DNA from: Intestinibacter sp964449895
Lineage (GTDB): Bacteria; Bacillota; Clostridia; Peptostreptococcales; Peptostreptococcaceae
DNA length: 64,000 bases
Direction of reading: 5' to 3'
NCBI GenBank assembly: GCA_964449895.1
Contig: CAYVBY010000009.1
Span: 35,940-99,939 of the forward strand
Shown here: in pieces, positions 16,770 to 25,205 of the stretch
Layout of the letters: each line of letters opens with the position of its first letter
Numbering within the stretch: position 1 is the stretch's first letter
Made by a program: the position numbers and the translations under genes
The notes under the pieces: model-generated
Databases searched by the model: none
What the model was told of the DNA's origin: nothing
What the model saw: the letters and a program-made list of their open reading frames with translations, nothing else

Positions 16770-18428
16770 ATGATTACTTTAAATATTAATGGTCATACGA
16801 AAAAGTATTTGCTAGATGAAAATTCAAATGGAATTAGGCTTTCAGATATAGCAAAGGATTTTGAGAAGAATTATTCTGGATATATTTCATTAGCAATAGT
16901 AAATAATGAGTTAAAAGAGTTATCTTCTTATATAAATAAAGATAGTGATATAAAATTTTTAGATACAAAAACTCCAGATGGACATAGAGTTTATGCTAGA
17001 ACATTAAACCTTGTTTTTATAATGGCATGTAAATATTTATATCCAAATAGTAGAGTAATTATAGAACATTCACTAGGTAAAGGGGTATACTGTGAAATTC
17101 ATCTAGATAGAGATATTGAGGATGAAGATATATTAAAAATAAAAGCTAAAATGGATGAAATTATTGCTAAAGACTACAATATAGATAAAACAGTTTACAC
17201 TAAAGAAGAAGCTATAAAAATATTTAACTCCATAGGCTTATATGAAAAAGCAGAATTAATAAAATATAAAGAAGAAGACTGTGTAAAAATTTATAAATGT
17301 AATGATTATATAGATCATTTTTATGGATATCTTATGCCATCAACAGGATATGTAAAAACATATGATGTATTAAAATATCAAAATGGAATAATTCTTATGG
17401 CTACTAGTGAAGAAGATAAAACTATTCCTAAAAAATTTATACCTCAACATAAGCTTGCAAAAATTTACGAAGAAGCAGAAAATTGGTCAGATTTGCTAGG
17501 TGTAGACAAAGTTTTATCTCTAAATAAAATAATACAAGATAAAAAGTATGGGGATATAATAAGAATAGTTGAAGCATTACATGAAAAAAAGATAGGACAA
17601 ATTGCCGATATAATAAAACAAGAGAACAAAAGAATAATTCTAATAGCGGCACCATCTTCATCAGGAAAAACAAGTTTTGCGACAAGATTATGTATACATC
17701 TAAAAGTTAATCATTTAAACCCAGTATCGATTTCTTTAGATGATTATTTTGTAAATAGAAATGAGACACCATTAGATGAATTTGGAAAATTAGATTATGA
17801 ATCTATTTATGCAATAAATTTAGAAAGATTTAATAGAGATTTGAGCGATTTACTTAATGGAAAGGAAGTTCAACTTCCAAAATATAATTTTATCACAGGA
17901 AAGAGCGAAGAAGGTAAGATTTTAAAAATAGAAGAAAATCAACCAATAATTTTAGAAGGAATTCATGGATTAAATCCACTACTAACAGCTTCAATTCCTG
18001 ATGATAAAAAATTTAAGATATATTTAAGTGTATTAACTCAAATTAATTTAGATGATCATAATAGAATTCCAACTACAGACTTGAGATTAATAAGAAGAAT
18101 CGTTAGAGATAATCAATTTAGAGGTCATAATGCTGAGGTTACTATAAATGGTTGGGCTTCAGTAAGAAGAGGAGAAGAAAAAAATATATTCCCTTATCAA
18201 GAAGAAGCAGATGTTATTTTTAATACAGCTTGTGTTTATGAACTTGCTTTATTAAAAACATATGTAAAACCATTATTAGAAGAAATTGATAAAAATAATG
18301 AAGCATATATAGAAGCTAAAAGACTTTTAAAATTTTTACAGTATTTTGTCGAATTAGAAGATATATCTGATATTTCTCCAACAGCTATAATAAAAGAATT
18401 TATTGGAGGAAGCAAAATAGTAGATTAA
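16770..18428 (+). CDS. Nucleoside kinase with TGS and tRNA-synthetase-editing-like domains
   Basis: The 552-residue protein has three parts: an N-terminal TGS-like domain (ITLNINGHTKKYLLDEN), a region like the second additional domain of ThrRS/AlaRS (around IIEHSLGKGVYCEIHLDRDI), and a C-terminal uridine kinase/phosphoribulokinase domain with P-loop APSSSGKTSFA. This architecture is common in clostridia as a nucleoside kinase. An in-frame GTG at 16752 exists, but AAAAGGGG precedes the ATG at 16770, which is chosen. Substrate (uridine or another nucleoside) is not determined. Confidence 0.85.
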   Translation: MITLNINGHTKKYLLDENSNGIRLSDIAKDFEKNYSGYISLAIVNNELKELSSYINKDSDIKFLDTKTPDGHRVYARTLNLVFIMACKYLYPNSRVIIEHSLGKGVYCEIHLDRDIEDEDILKIKAKMDEIIAKDYNIDKTVYTKEEAIKIFNSIGLYEKAELIKYKEEDCVKIYKCNDYIDHFYGYLMPSTGYVKTYDVLKYQNGIILMATSEEDKTIPKKFIPQHKLAKIYEEAENWSDLLGVDKVLSLNKIIQDKKYGDIIRIVEALHEKKIGQIADIIKQENKRIILIAAPSSSGKTSFATRLCIHLKVNHLNPVSISLDDYFVNRNETPLDEFGKLDYESIYAINLERFNRDLSDLLNGKEVQLPKYNFITGKSEEGKILKIEENQPIILEGIHGLNPLLTASIPDDKKFKIYLSVLTQINLDDHNRIPTTDLRLIRRIVRDNQFRGHNAEVTINGWASVRRGEEKNIFPYQEEADVIFNTACVYELALLKTYVKPLLEEIDKNNEAYIEAKRLLKFLQYFVELEDISDISPTAIIKEFIGGSKIVD

Positions 18429-18455
18429 TTTTATAAAAATAAATACAAATAAAGT

Positions 18456-18504
18456 AAATAAGACCAATTTTATTTATATAAGTTGGTCTTATTTTATTTT
18501 TTTT
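18456..18504 (+). terminator. Terminator after the nucleoside kinase gene
   Basis: AAATAAGACCAA and TTGGTCTTATTT form a perfect 12-bp stem, followed by T-rich sequence. Confidence 0.85.
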
Positions 18505-18753
18505 AAAAGATATATAATAAGATTTAAAATATAAAAAAAATATATTTTTTATATTGAAATTTAATTATAATTAAGCTACTATAATACTATCTAATATTTT
18601 GATTATTCTAATAATTATAATTGGAAGAAAAAATAACATAATTTTACAGAAAATTAATGAAAAGTTATTAAGATTAAGAATTTTGACAATTATATATATT
18701 TAATATATAATAAATTTTACATATAATAAAAAGGCTTTTTGGGGGTAAGGAAA
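18505..18753. promoter_or_regulatory. Upstream region with a consensus promoter
   Basis: AT-rich spacer. TTGACA at 18684-18689 and TATAAT at 18707-18712 are separated by exactly 17 bp, a perfect sigma-A promoter. Transcription should begin at about 18719, some 35 nt before the ATG at 18754. Confidence 0.8.
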
Positions 18754-19320
18754 ATGAGAGATTTGTTAGTATTGCGAGATTTAGATTGTGTTAAGGCGAT
18801 TGCACATCCAAGAAGAATAGATATATTGAATGCTTTTAAAAGTGAACCATTATCTGCGAAACAATTATCAGAAATGTTAGACGAACCACATGCAAAAATT
18901 AATTATCATATAAAAACACTATACAATGTAGGCATTTTAGAATTAGTAGAAGAAAAAATTAAATCTGGTATAGTTGAAAAATATTATTATCCAACTGCAA
19001 ATAATGTAGTTATGAGTAGAAAAATAATAGAATATACTTTAGATGAAAAAAGTGAAGATGGACAAGTGTCTATCTCTGATTTTGAAAATACAGTTGAAAA
19101 TTTCTATAATGCTGTTGACGCAGAAGCATTAAGTTTAGATAATGTATTAGAATATAGAAATATAAAATTAACTGATTCAGAAATTGATGAATTACAAAAG
19201 GTTATGAAAGCAAAGGTTTTAGAAATTTTAGCAAATAGATCTGAAGATGATAAAACTAAAACACACGATTTAATAATGGTAGCAATACCTACAGATATCG
19301 AAAATGAAATTGAAAAATAA
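18754..19320 (+). CDS. ArsR-like winged-helix transcriptional regulator
   Basis: The 188-residue protein has an N-terminal winged-helix domain: AIAHPRRIDILNAF, then LSAKQLSEMLDEPHAKINYHIKTLYNVGILELVEE, the HTH of the ArsR/HTH_20 group. No metal-binding Cys motif is seen; the C-terminal 100 residues are acidic and helical and could bind a ligand. A TTG at 18739 is in frame, but GGGGGTAAGG points to the ATG at 18754. It may control the aldo/keto reductase gene downstream or itself; a terminator separates the two genes. Confidence 0.8.
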   Translation: MRDLLVLRDLDCVKAIAHPRRIDILNAFKSEPLSAKQLSEMLDEPHAKINYHIKTLYNVGILELVEEKIKSGIVEKYYYPTANNVVMSRKIIEYTLDEKSEDGQVSISDFENTVENFYNAVDAEALSLDNVLEYRNIKLTDSEIDELQKVMKAKVLEILANRSEDDKTKTHDLIMVAIPTDIENEIEK

Positions 19321-19346
19321 GTATCAACATAGTTGATACTTTTTTT
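19321..19346 (+). terminator. Terminator after the regulator gene
   Basis: GTATCAAC and GTTGATAC with a short loop, followed by seven T. Confidence 0.85.
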
Positions 19347-19455
19347 AATACTCTATTATTATCTTTATTAAGATAGTGAAAATTATTGTTTAGTAGTATA
19401 ATAAAAAAATATAAACATTTAATTAAATTGCAAATATAATTGAGAGGTGTTATGA

Positions 19456-20460
19456 ATGAGAAATTTTGGTAAAACAGGGATGAATATTTGTAGAGTAGGA
19501 TTTGGTGGAATTCCAATACAAAGAATTAGTCAAGAAGATACTAATAAAGTCATAGATGAATTAGAAAAATGTGGTGTTAATTTTATAGATACTGCAAGAG
19601 GATATACAGTAAGTGAAGAATATTTAGGAAATGCATTAAAAGGTAGAAGAGATAAATTTTATATAGCTACTAAATCTATGTCTAGAGATTATGAATCTAT
19701 GAAAAGAGATATTGAAATTAGTTTAAAAAATCTTCAAACTGATTATATAGATTTATATCAAATGCATAATGTAAAACCTGTAGAATATGATGATTTATTT
19801 GGAGAGGATAAGGCTTATAAAGCTTTAGTTGAAGCAAAAGAAGCAGGAAAAATAAAACATATAGGTATAACAAGTCATGGATTAGAAACTATAGAAAAAG
19901 CACTTGGAGATGATAAATTTGAAAGTATTCAGTTCCCTTATAATATAGTTGAAAATCAAGCTGAAGAGCTTTTTAAAAAAGCTCATGAAAAAGGTATAGG
20001 AACAATAACTATGAAACCATTAGCTGGTGGAGCAATAACTGACGGAACATTAGCTATGAAATATATACTATCAAAAGAATTTATAGATGTAGCAATACCA
20101 GGTATGGATACTCCAGAACAAGTTAGACAAAATACAGCTGTAATAAATAATACAAATTTAAATGAAGAAGATTTAGCTAAAATTTCTCAAATTAAATCAG
20201 AACTTGGAACTAATTTCTGTAGAAGATGTGAATACTGTCTACCATGTCCACAAGGTGTAAATATACCACAAAATTTCTTATTAGAAGGATATTATAGTAG
20301 ATATGGTTTACAAGATTGGGCACTTGATAGATATGAAGGCTTAGGAGAAAATGGAAAAGCAAGTAATTGTGTTCAATGTGGAGAATGTGAAAGCAAATGT
20401 CCATACGAATTACCTATAATAAAAATGCTTCAAAATGTAGCAAATAAATTAGGAAAATAA
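19456..20460 (+). CDS. Aldo/keto reductase with C-terminal 4Fe-4S motifs
   Basis: The 334-residue protein has an aldo/keto reductase barrel with DTARGYTVSEEYLG (catalytic Tyr region), FYIATKS (Lys) and YQMHNVKP. The C-terminal extension carries CRRCEYCLPCPQG and CVQCGECESKCPYELP, two ferredoxin-type cysteine sets. This form is common in anaerobes, where the iron-sulfur part may allow ferredoxin-linked reduction. GAGAGGTG precedes overlapping ATGs at 19452 and 19456; only the second is in this frame. Substrate unknown. Confidence 0.9.
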   Translation: MRNFGKTGMNICRVGFGGIPIQRISQEDTNKVIDELEKCGVNFIDTARGYTVSEEYLGNALKGRRDKFYIATKSMSRDYESMKRDIEISLKNLQTDYIDLYQMHNVKPVEYDDLFGEDKAYKALVEAKEAGKIKHIGITSHGLETIEKALGDDKFESIQFPYNIVENQAEELFKKAHEKGIGTITMKPLAGGAITDGTLAMKYILSKEFIDVAIPGMDTPEQVRQNTAVINNTNLNEEDLAKISQIKSELGTNFCRRCEYCLPCPQGVNIPQNFLLEGYYSRYGLQDWALDRYEGLGENGKASNCVQCGECESKCPYELPIIKMLQNVANKLGK

Positions 20461-20474
20461 AAAATAATTTCAAT

Positions 20475-20511
20475 AAAAAAGAGCCATCACAGACGGGATG
20501 ACTCTTTTTTT
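20475..20511 (+). terminator. Terminator after the aldo/keto reductase gene
   Basis: AAAAAGAG pairs with CTCTTTTT and CATC with GATG around a short loop, with one mismatch, followed by T. Confidence 0.75.
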
Positions 20512-20521
20512 ATGAAATTAT

Positions 20522-20926
20522 TTATTTATCGATAATACTATAGTCTATATCGTATTTAGATGCTGGATAAAGATAAATTTCAACTCGTGGATTTTCCTTA
20601 TCAATATAATCAAACAAAAGAACAGGTCTAAGCTGTTTATCATTTTTTATCATGCCACTTTTTTCTATTCCATCACAAATACTTTTGGGATAATTGTGTA
20701 AATCACCTCGTCTTTTATCAGGAAAATAAAGTTTTAAAATAGTGATTAAATCTTCTGTTATTTGTTCGCCTTGATATTGTTGATTTATATATCCTGCAAT
20801 CATATTTTCGTAAGCTAAATATTTAGAATGTTTTCCTTTTGCGGGCATCCAGGCTTGACCATGAATGTTGTGAAGTTTAAAATTAGATTTACTAATAGGT
20901 CTACCTGGGATTGTTATTTTTATCAA
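20522..20926 (-). CDS. RusA-like Holliday junction resolvase
   Basis: The 134-residue protein matches the RusA fold by IPGRPISKSN at the start, then LKLYFPDKRRGDLHNYPKSICDGIEKSGMIKNDKQ, which holds the acidic metal-binding residues (D in GDLHN, CDG and ND). RusA proteins cut four-way DNA junctions and are usually prophage-borne. Here the gene stands alone, divergent from queG (62 nt between the starts), with no other phage genes nearby. GGAAGTGAT lies before the ATG. Chromosomal domestication is inferred. Confidence 0.75.
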   Translation of the reverse strand: MIKITIPGRPISKSNFKLHNIHGQAWMPAKGKHSKYLAYENMIAGYINQQYQGEQITEDLITILKLYFPDKRRGDLHNYPKSICDGIEKSGMIKNDKQLRPVLLFDYIDKENPRVEIYLYPASKYDIDYSIIDK

Positions 20927-20988
20927 ATTATCACTTCCTTACCTTTAGTTATTATAAGTCTTATTTTAATATTATGAAAGGATATTTT

Positions 20989-21924
20989 ATGGATAAAAAT
21001 AGATTAAAAATAATTTGTGAAAGTAAAAATATAGATATTATGGGAATTGCGCCAATAGGACCATATTTTGAATTGGAAAAAATTTTAATAGATAGAAAAC
21101 AAAAAGGATATCTTACAGGAATGGAAGAGGAAGATATACAAAAAAGAATAAATCCAATATTTGTAATGGAAGATGCTAAATCTATTATGGTATGTGCATT
21201 TCCTTATTATATAGGAGATACTACATTTGATGAGAATTCTAATATATCAAAATATTGTTATGGAGAGGATTATCATATTGTAGCTAGAAAAATTTTAGAA
21301 GAAATTTGTATAGAAATAAAAGAAGAAATACCGAATTTTAAATATGAAATATTTGCTGATAATGGTCCATTGGTAGATAGATATTTAGCATATTTAAGTG
21401 GGATTGGGTATTTTGGTATAAATAATAATATAATAACTGATAAGTATGGATCTTATATATTTATAGGATATGTTATAAATAATTATGAATTTGACATAGA
21501 TAATCCAATCGAAAAAACTTGCGTAAAATGTAATAAATGTGTCAAATATTGTCCGGGAAATGCTATTTTAGGTAACTTTGAAATCAATCCTAAAAATTGC
21601 ATTTCGTATATAACTCAAAAAAAAGAAGAATTATCAGATAAAGAAATTAATCTTTTAAAAGAAAATAAAAAAGTATTTGGATGTGATGTATGTCAAGATG
21701 TATGTCCTCATAATAAAGATATAGATATTACTAAAATAAAAGAATTTAGCCAAAATATAATGACTAAAATAGATGAAGAAGAATTAAATCAAATTTCAAA
21801 CAAAGAATTTAAAAGAAGATATAAAAATAAGGCTTTTAGCTGGAGAGGGCGAAAAATTATAAAGAGAAATTTAGATATAATTTTGGATAAAACTGAAATA
21901 ATTTCTAAAAAAAATATTAAATAA
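20989..21924 (+). CDS. queG: Epoxyqueuosine reductase QueG
   Basis: QueG uses cobalamin and two 4Fe-4S clusters to reduce epoxyqueuosine to queuosine in tRNA. The 311-residue protein has DIMGIAPIG at the start, the catalytic-Asp region FADNGPLVDRYLAYLSGIGYFG, and the cysteine sets CVKCNKCVKYCPG and CDVCQDVCPHN. The C-terminal HEAT-like tail found in some orthologs is absent, as is usual for short forms. The frame is open back to 20911, but AAAGGAT lies 6 nt before the ATG at 20989, so that start is used. Confidence 0.92.
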   Translation: MDKNRLKIICESKNIDIMGIAPIGPYFELEKILIDRKQKGYLTGMEEEDIQKRINPIFVMEDAKSIMVCAFPYYIGDTTFDENSNISKYCYGEDYHIVARKILEEICIEIKEEIPNFKYEIFADNGPLVDRYLAYLSGIGYFGINNNIITDKYGSYIFIGYVINNYEFDIDNPIEKTCVKCNKCVKYCPGNAILGNFEINPKNCISYITQKKEELSDKEINLLKENKKVFGCDVCQDVCPHNKDIDITKIKEFSQNIMTKIDEEELNQISNKEFKRRYKNKAFSWRGRKIIKRNLDIILDKTEIISKKNIK

Positions 21925-22005
21925 ATTAAATATCGATAATTAGTACGCAAGATGAAACATATACATTAATAAGTTGAGAATATATTGTACTGAAAGGGGA
22001 GCACT

Positions 22006-24216
22006 ATGAAAAAGTTTACTAATACTTCTGAAGTTGAACCTAACGATAAATTTATTGGTCAAGAAAGAGCAATGCAAGCTATGCAGTTAGGTTTGAAAAT
22101 GAATAATCCAGCTTATAATATATATGTTTCGGGAAATTGTGGAAGTGGAAGAAGTACTTACACAATCAAAGCTATTGAATCTCAGCAAATAGATAAAAGT
22201 AAAATAAAGGATTGGTGCTATGTTCATAATTTTAAAGAGCCTAGATGTCCAATTGCTATAGATTTTCCAGCTGGAAAAGGAAAAGAATTCAAATTTGATA
22301 TAACAGAATTAATTGAAATTTTAACAGATGATATAAATGATGCTTTTGAAAATGAGGAATATGAGCTTACAAAAAACAAATTATTGCAAACTTATGAATT
22401 GGAAAAAGAAAAATTATTAAAATCTGTAAAAAATTACGGTAAAGAAAAAGGGTTTAAATTAAAAAGCAGCAATTCAAGTTTTATATTTACTCCAATAGAT
22501 GAAGATTATGAAGATAAAATATCTTCTGAAGAATTTTGCAAGATTAAAAGAGAATTAGAGGAGATGACGATTCAGGTTTTATATAAGCTTAGAGATTTAG
22601 AAGAAAAAGTTAAACAAGTCATAATAGAAACCGAAAATCAAATAGGTAAAATGATTGTTTTACCACATATAGAGACATTAAAAGAAAAATATAAAGATAA
22701 TATCAAAGTAATTGAGTATTTGGAATGCTTACAAGAAGATATTTTAGAATATATATATTTATTTTATTTAGATGAAGATGATTTAAAAGAAAAATATGAT
22801 AAAACGCACTTTCAAAGATATGAAGTTAATTTATTTATAAACAGAGAAAATTATTCTCATGTAATTATTGAAAATAATCCAAAACCTACTAATTTATTTG
22901 GAAAAGCAGATTATGAATATCAAAACGGAAATGTAAAAACTGACTTTACTAAGATTATTCCAGGTTCGCTTCATAAAGCAAATGGAGGATATTTAATTTT
23001 ATATGCAGATCAACTTTTAAAATATTCGTATTCATGGGAAATGTTAAAGCGTACATTACAGAGTAAAAAAATAGAAATAGATGGTCAAAATCTAATAAAT
23101 CCGGAAGCTATTCCATTAGATTTAAAAATTATTCTTATAGGTAATAGCTATTTATATAATTTAATTTATAATTATGAGCCTGAATTTATGAAATATTTTA
23201 AAGTACTTGTTGATTTTGATAGTGAGATGGATAAAACTGATGAAAATATAGATGCCATAAGTGGATTTATTTCATATCAATGTTCTAAAAATAATTACAA
23301 ACATCTTACTTATGCAGCTGTTAATAAAATTATTAATCATAGTACAAAATTAGTTGAGGATAAGAAAAAATTATCTACTAATTTTAATAAAATAATAGAA
23401 ATAATAAATGAAGCAAATCTATATGCAGAAATGGAAAACTCTGATTATATCGAAAAAAAACATATAGAGCATGCAATTTCACAAAAAAAATATAGAATAT
23501 CAAAAATTGAAGAAAAAATAGATGAAACTTACAAAAGAGAGAGTACTCTTATAGATTTAAAAGGAAAGCAAGTTGGTGTAATAAATGGACTATCTGTACT
23601 TAGCACAGGAGAGTATTCTTTTGGAAAGCCTTCGAGAATAACAGTAGCTACATCATGTGGAAATAAAGGAATAGTTAATATTGAAAGAGAAGCAAAAATG
23701 AGTGGGTCTATACATAATAAAGGTGTATTAATACTAGAAGGATATTTAGCAGAAAATTTTGCTCAAGAATTTCCACTTTCCTTAAATGCATATATATGTT
23801 TTGAACAAAATTATGGAGGAGTAGATGGAGATAGTGCATCCTCAACAGAATTGTATGCCTTGTTATCATCTCTTAGTGATATTCCAATTAAACAAAATAT
23901 TGCTGTTACAGGTTCTATAAATCAAAAAGGTCAAATACAAGTAGTAGGTGGAATATCTAAAAAAGTAGAAGGATTTTATTATTGCTGTAAAAATAAAGGT
24001 CTTACAGGTAATCAAGGAGTAATTATTCCTGCTAATAATGAAGATAATTTAGTTTTGAGTGAAGAGATAGAAGAAGCCATAAGGGATAATGTATTTCATA
24101 TTTACAAGGTTAATAGAGTTGAAGAGGCAATGGAAATATTAACAGATGAAAAATTTGAAACTATAAAGAAATTAGCTATGAAAAAACTTAAAAAATATAG
24201 TGAATATAAAAAGTAA
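22006..24216 (+). CDS. Lon-like ATP-dependent protease (AAA_32 type)
   Basis: The 736-residue protein combines an N-terminal AAA-like domain with GNCGSGRS at residues 43-50 and a C-terminal S16 protease domain. Ser610 in GVDGDSASS and Lys653 in GGISKKVEG form the catalytic dyad, 43 residues apart as in Lon. The P-loop Lys is replaced by Arg, as in other AAA_32 proteases; whether it hydrolyses ATP is uncertain. It lacks the Lon N-terminal substrate domain and has a helical insert (residues 100-280). AAGGGG precedes the ATG. Cytoplasmic; substrates unknown. Confidence 0.85.
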   Translation: MKKFTNTSEVEPNDKFIGQERAMQAMQLGLKMNNPAYNIYVSGNCGSGRSTYTIKAIESQQIDKSKIKDWCYVHNFKEPRCPIAIDFPAGKGKEFKFDITELIEILTDDINDAFENEEYELTKNKLLQTYELEKEKLLKSVKNYGKEKGFKLKSSNSSFIFTPIDEDYEDKISSEEFCKIKRELEEMTIQVLYKLRDLEEKVKQVIIETENQIGKMIVLPHIETLKEKYKDNIKVIEYLECLQEDILEYIYLFYLDEDDLKEKYDKTHFQRYEVNLFINRENYSHVIIENNPKPTNLFGKADYEYQNGNVKTDFTKIIPGSLHKANGGYLILYADQLLKYSYSWEMLKRTLQSKKIEIDGQNLINPEAIPLDLKIILIGNSYLYNLIYNYEPEFMKYFKVLVDFDSEMDKTDENIDAISGFISYQCSKNNYKHLTYAAVNKIINHSTKLVEDKKKLSTNFNKIIEIINEANLYAEMENSDYIEKKHIEHAISQKKYRISKIEEKIDETYKRESTLIDLKGKQVGVINGLSVLSTGEYSFGKPSRITVATSCGNKGIVNIEREAKMSGSIHNKGVLILEGYLAENFAQEFPLSLNAYICFEQNYGGVDGDSASSTELYALLSSLSDIPIKQNIAVTGSINQKGQIQVVGGISKKVEGFYYCCKNKGLTGNQGVIIPANNEDNLVLSEEIEEAIRDNVFHIYKVNRVEEAMEILTDEKFETIKKLAMKKLKKYSEYKK

Positions 24217-24226
24217 TGGTATAAAA

Positions 24227-24265
24227 AAACTGTTTAATATTTACCAAAATATTAAACAGTTTTTT
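24227..24265 (+). terminator. Terminator after the Lon-like protease gene
   Basis: AAACTGTTTAATATTT and AAATATTAAACAGTTT form a perfect 16-bp stem with a 4-nt loop and a T-run. Confidence 0.9.
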
Positions 24266-24547
24266 GTATAATTAAATTTTGTATTTATTGACACTAATTT
24301 GAAATCAGACTATACTTATAAAATTGGAATCAAACAGTATAAATTAATTTTTTATAAAATTAATGAATATATTTATTTTTTAATTAAAAATTGGGTAAGA
24401 AGGAAATATATAAATAACTATATTTTAAGTTGTTGTGTAATATATTAAGAAATTTGATAAATAATAAATTTATAAATAATTAAATAAAAAAGTAGGAAAT
24501 AACATTATAATAGTATGATATTATAGCAAAAAACGGGGGTGTATAAG
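24266..24547 (+). promoter_or_regulatory. Promoter and long leader of nth
   Basis: TTGACA at 24288-24293 and TATACT at 24311-24316 are 17 bp apart, a near-perfect sigma-A promoter. The predicted start at about 24323 leaves a leader of about 225 nt before the ATG at 24548. The leader is AT-rich and includes a TTAATTTTTTATAAAATTAA palindrome. No known riboswitch is recognised, and no internal terminator is seen. Confidence 0.65.
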
Positions 24548-25174
24548 ATGAAAGATATAAATAAAATATTAGATAAATTAGAGGAAACATATCCAGATGC
24601 TCAGTGTGAGTTAAATTATGAAACACCATTTGAACTTTTGATAGCTACAATATTATCTGCACAATGTACAGATGTTAGAGTTAATAAAGTTACTGCAGAA
24701 TTATTTAAAAAATACAATACACCAGAAGCATTTGCAAATTTGACTGAAGAAGAAATTATGGAAGAAATCAGAAGCTGTGGACTTTATAAAAGTAAGGCAA
24801 AAAAAATAAAAGAATCTTCCAAATTAATTTGTGAAAATTTCGGTGGAGAAGTTCCTCAAACTTTAAAGGAACTTACAACATTACCAGGGGTAGGTAGAAA
24901 AACTGCTGATGTAGTTTTAAGTAATGCTTTTAATCAAGATGCAATTGCTGTAGATACTCATGTGTTTAGAGTTACTAATAGAATAGGAATTGTAAATACT
25001 ACAACTCCAGAAAAAACAGAATTTGCACTTATGGAAGCAATTCCTAAAAAAAGATGGTCTCATTCACACCATGTTTTTATATTTCATGGAAGAAGAATGT
25101 GTAAAGCTAGAAAACCAGAATGTGATGTATGTCCAATAAAATTAGAGTGCGATTATTATAGAAGCAATCAGTAA
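24548..25174 (+). CDS. nth: Endonuclease III
   Basis: DNA glycosylase/AP lyase for oxidized pyrimidines. The 208-residue protein has the helix-hairpin-helix LPGVGRKTADVV with catalytic Lys, the catalytic Asp in VDTHVFRV, and the C-terminal 4Fe-4S cysteines in CKARKPECDVCPIKLEC. An in-frame GTG at 24539 is part of the GGGGGTG ribosome binding site, so the ATG at 24548 is chosen. The VanW gene follows within 35 nt and is likely co-transcribed. Confidence 0.95.
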   Translation: MKDINKILDKLEETYPDAQCELNYETPFELLIATILSAQCTDVRVNKVTAELFKKYNTPEAFANLTEEEIMEEIRSCGLYKSKAKKIKESSKLICENFGGEVPQTLKELTTLPGVGRKTADVVLSNAFNQDAIAVDTHVFRVTNRIGIVNTTTPEKTEFALMEAIPKKRWSHSHHVFIFHGRRMCKARKPECDVCPIKLECDYYRSNQ

Positions 25175-25205
25175 AATTTAGCTTATAAAGAAAGGGATGA
25201 AAGTT

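Noticed and set aside
20911..20988. Longer QueG start
   Set aside because: The extra 26 residues overlap the divergent RusA start region and lack a ribosome binding site, while the ATG at 20989 has one.
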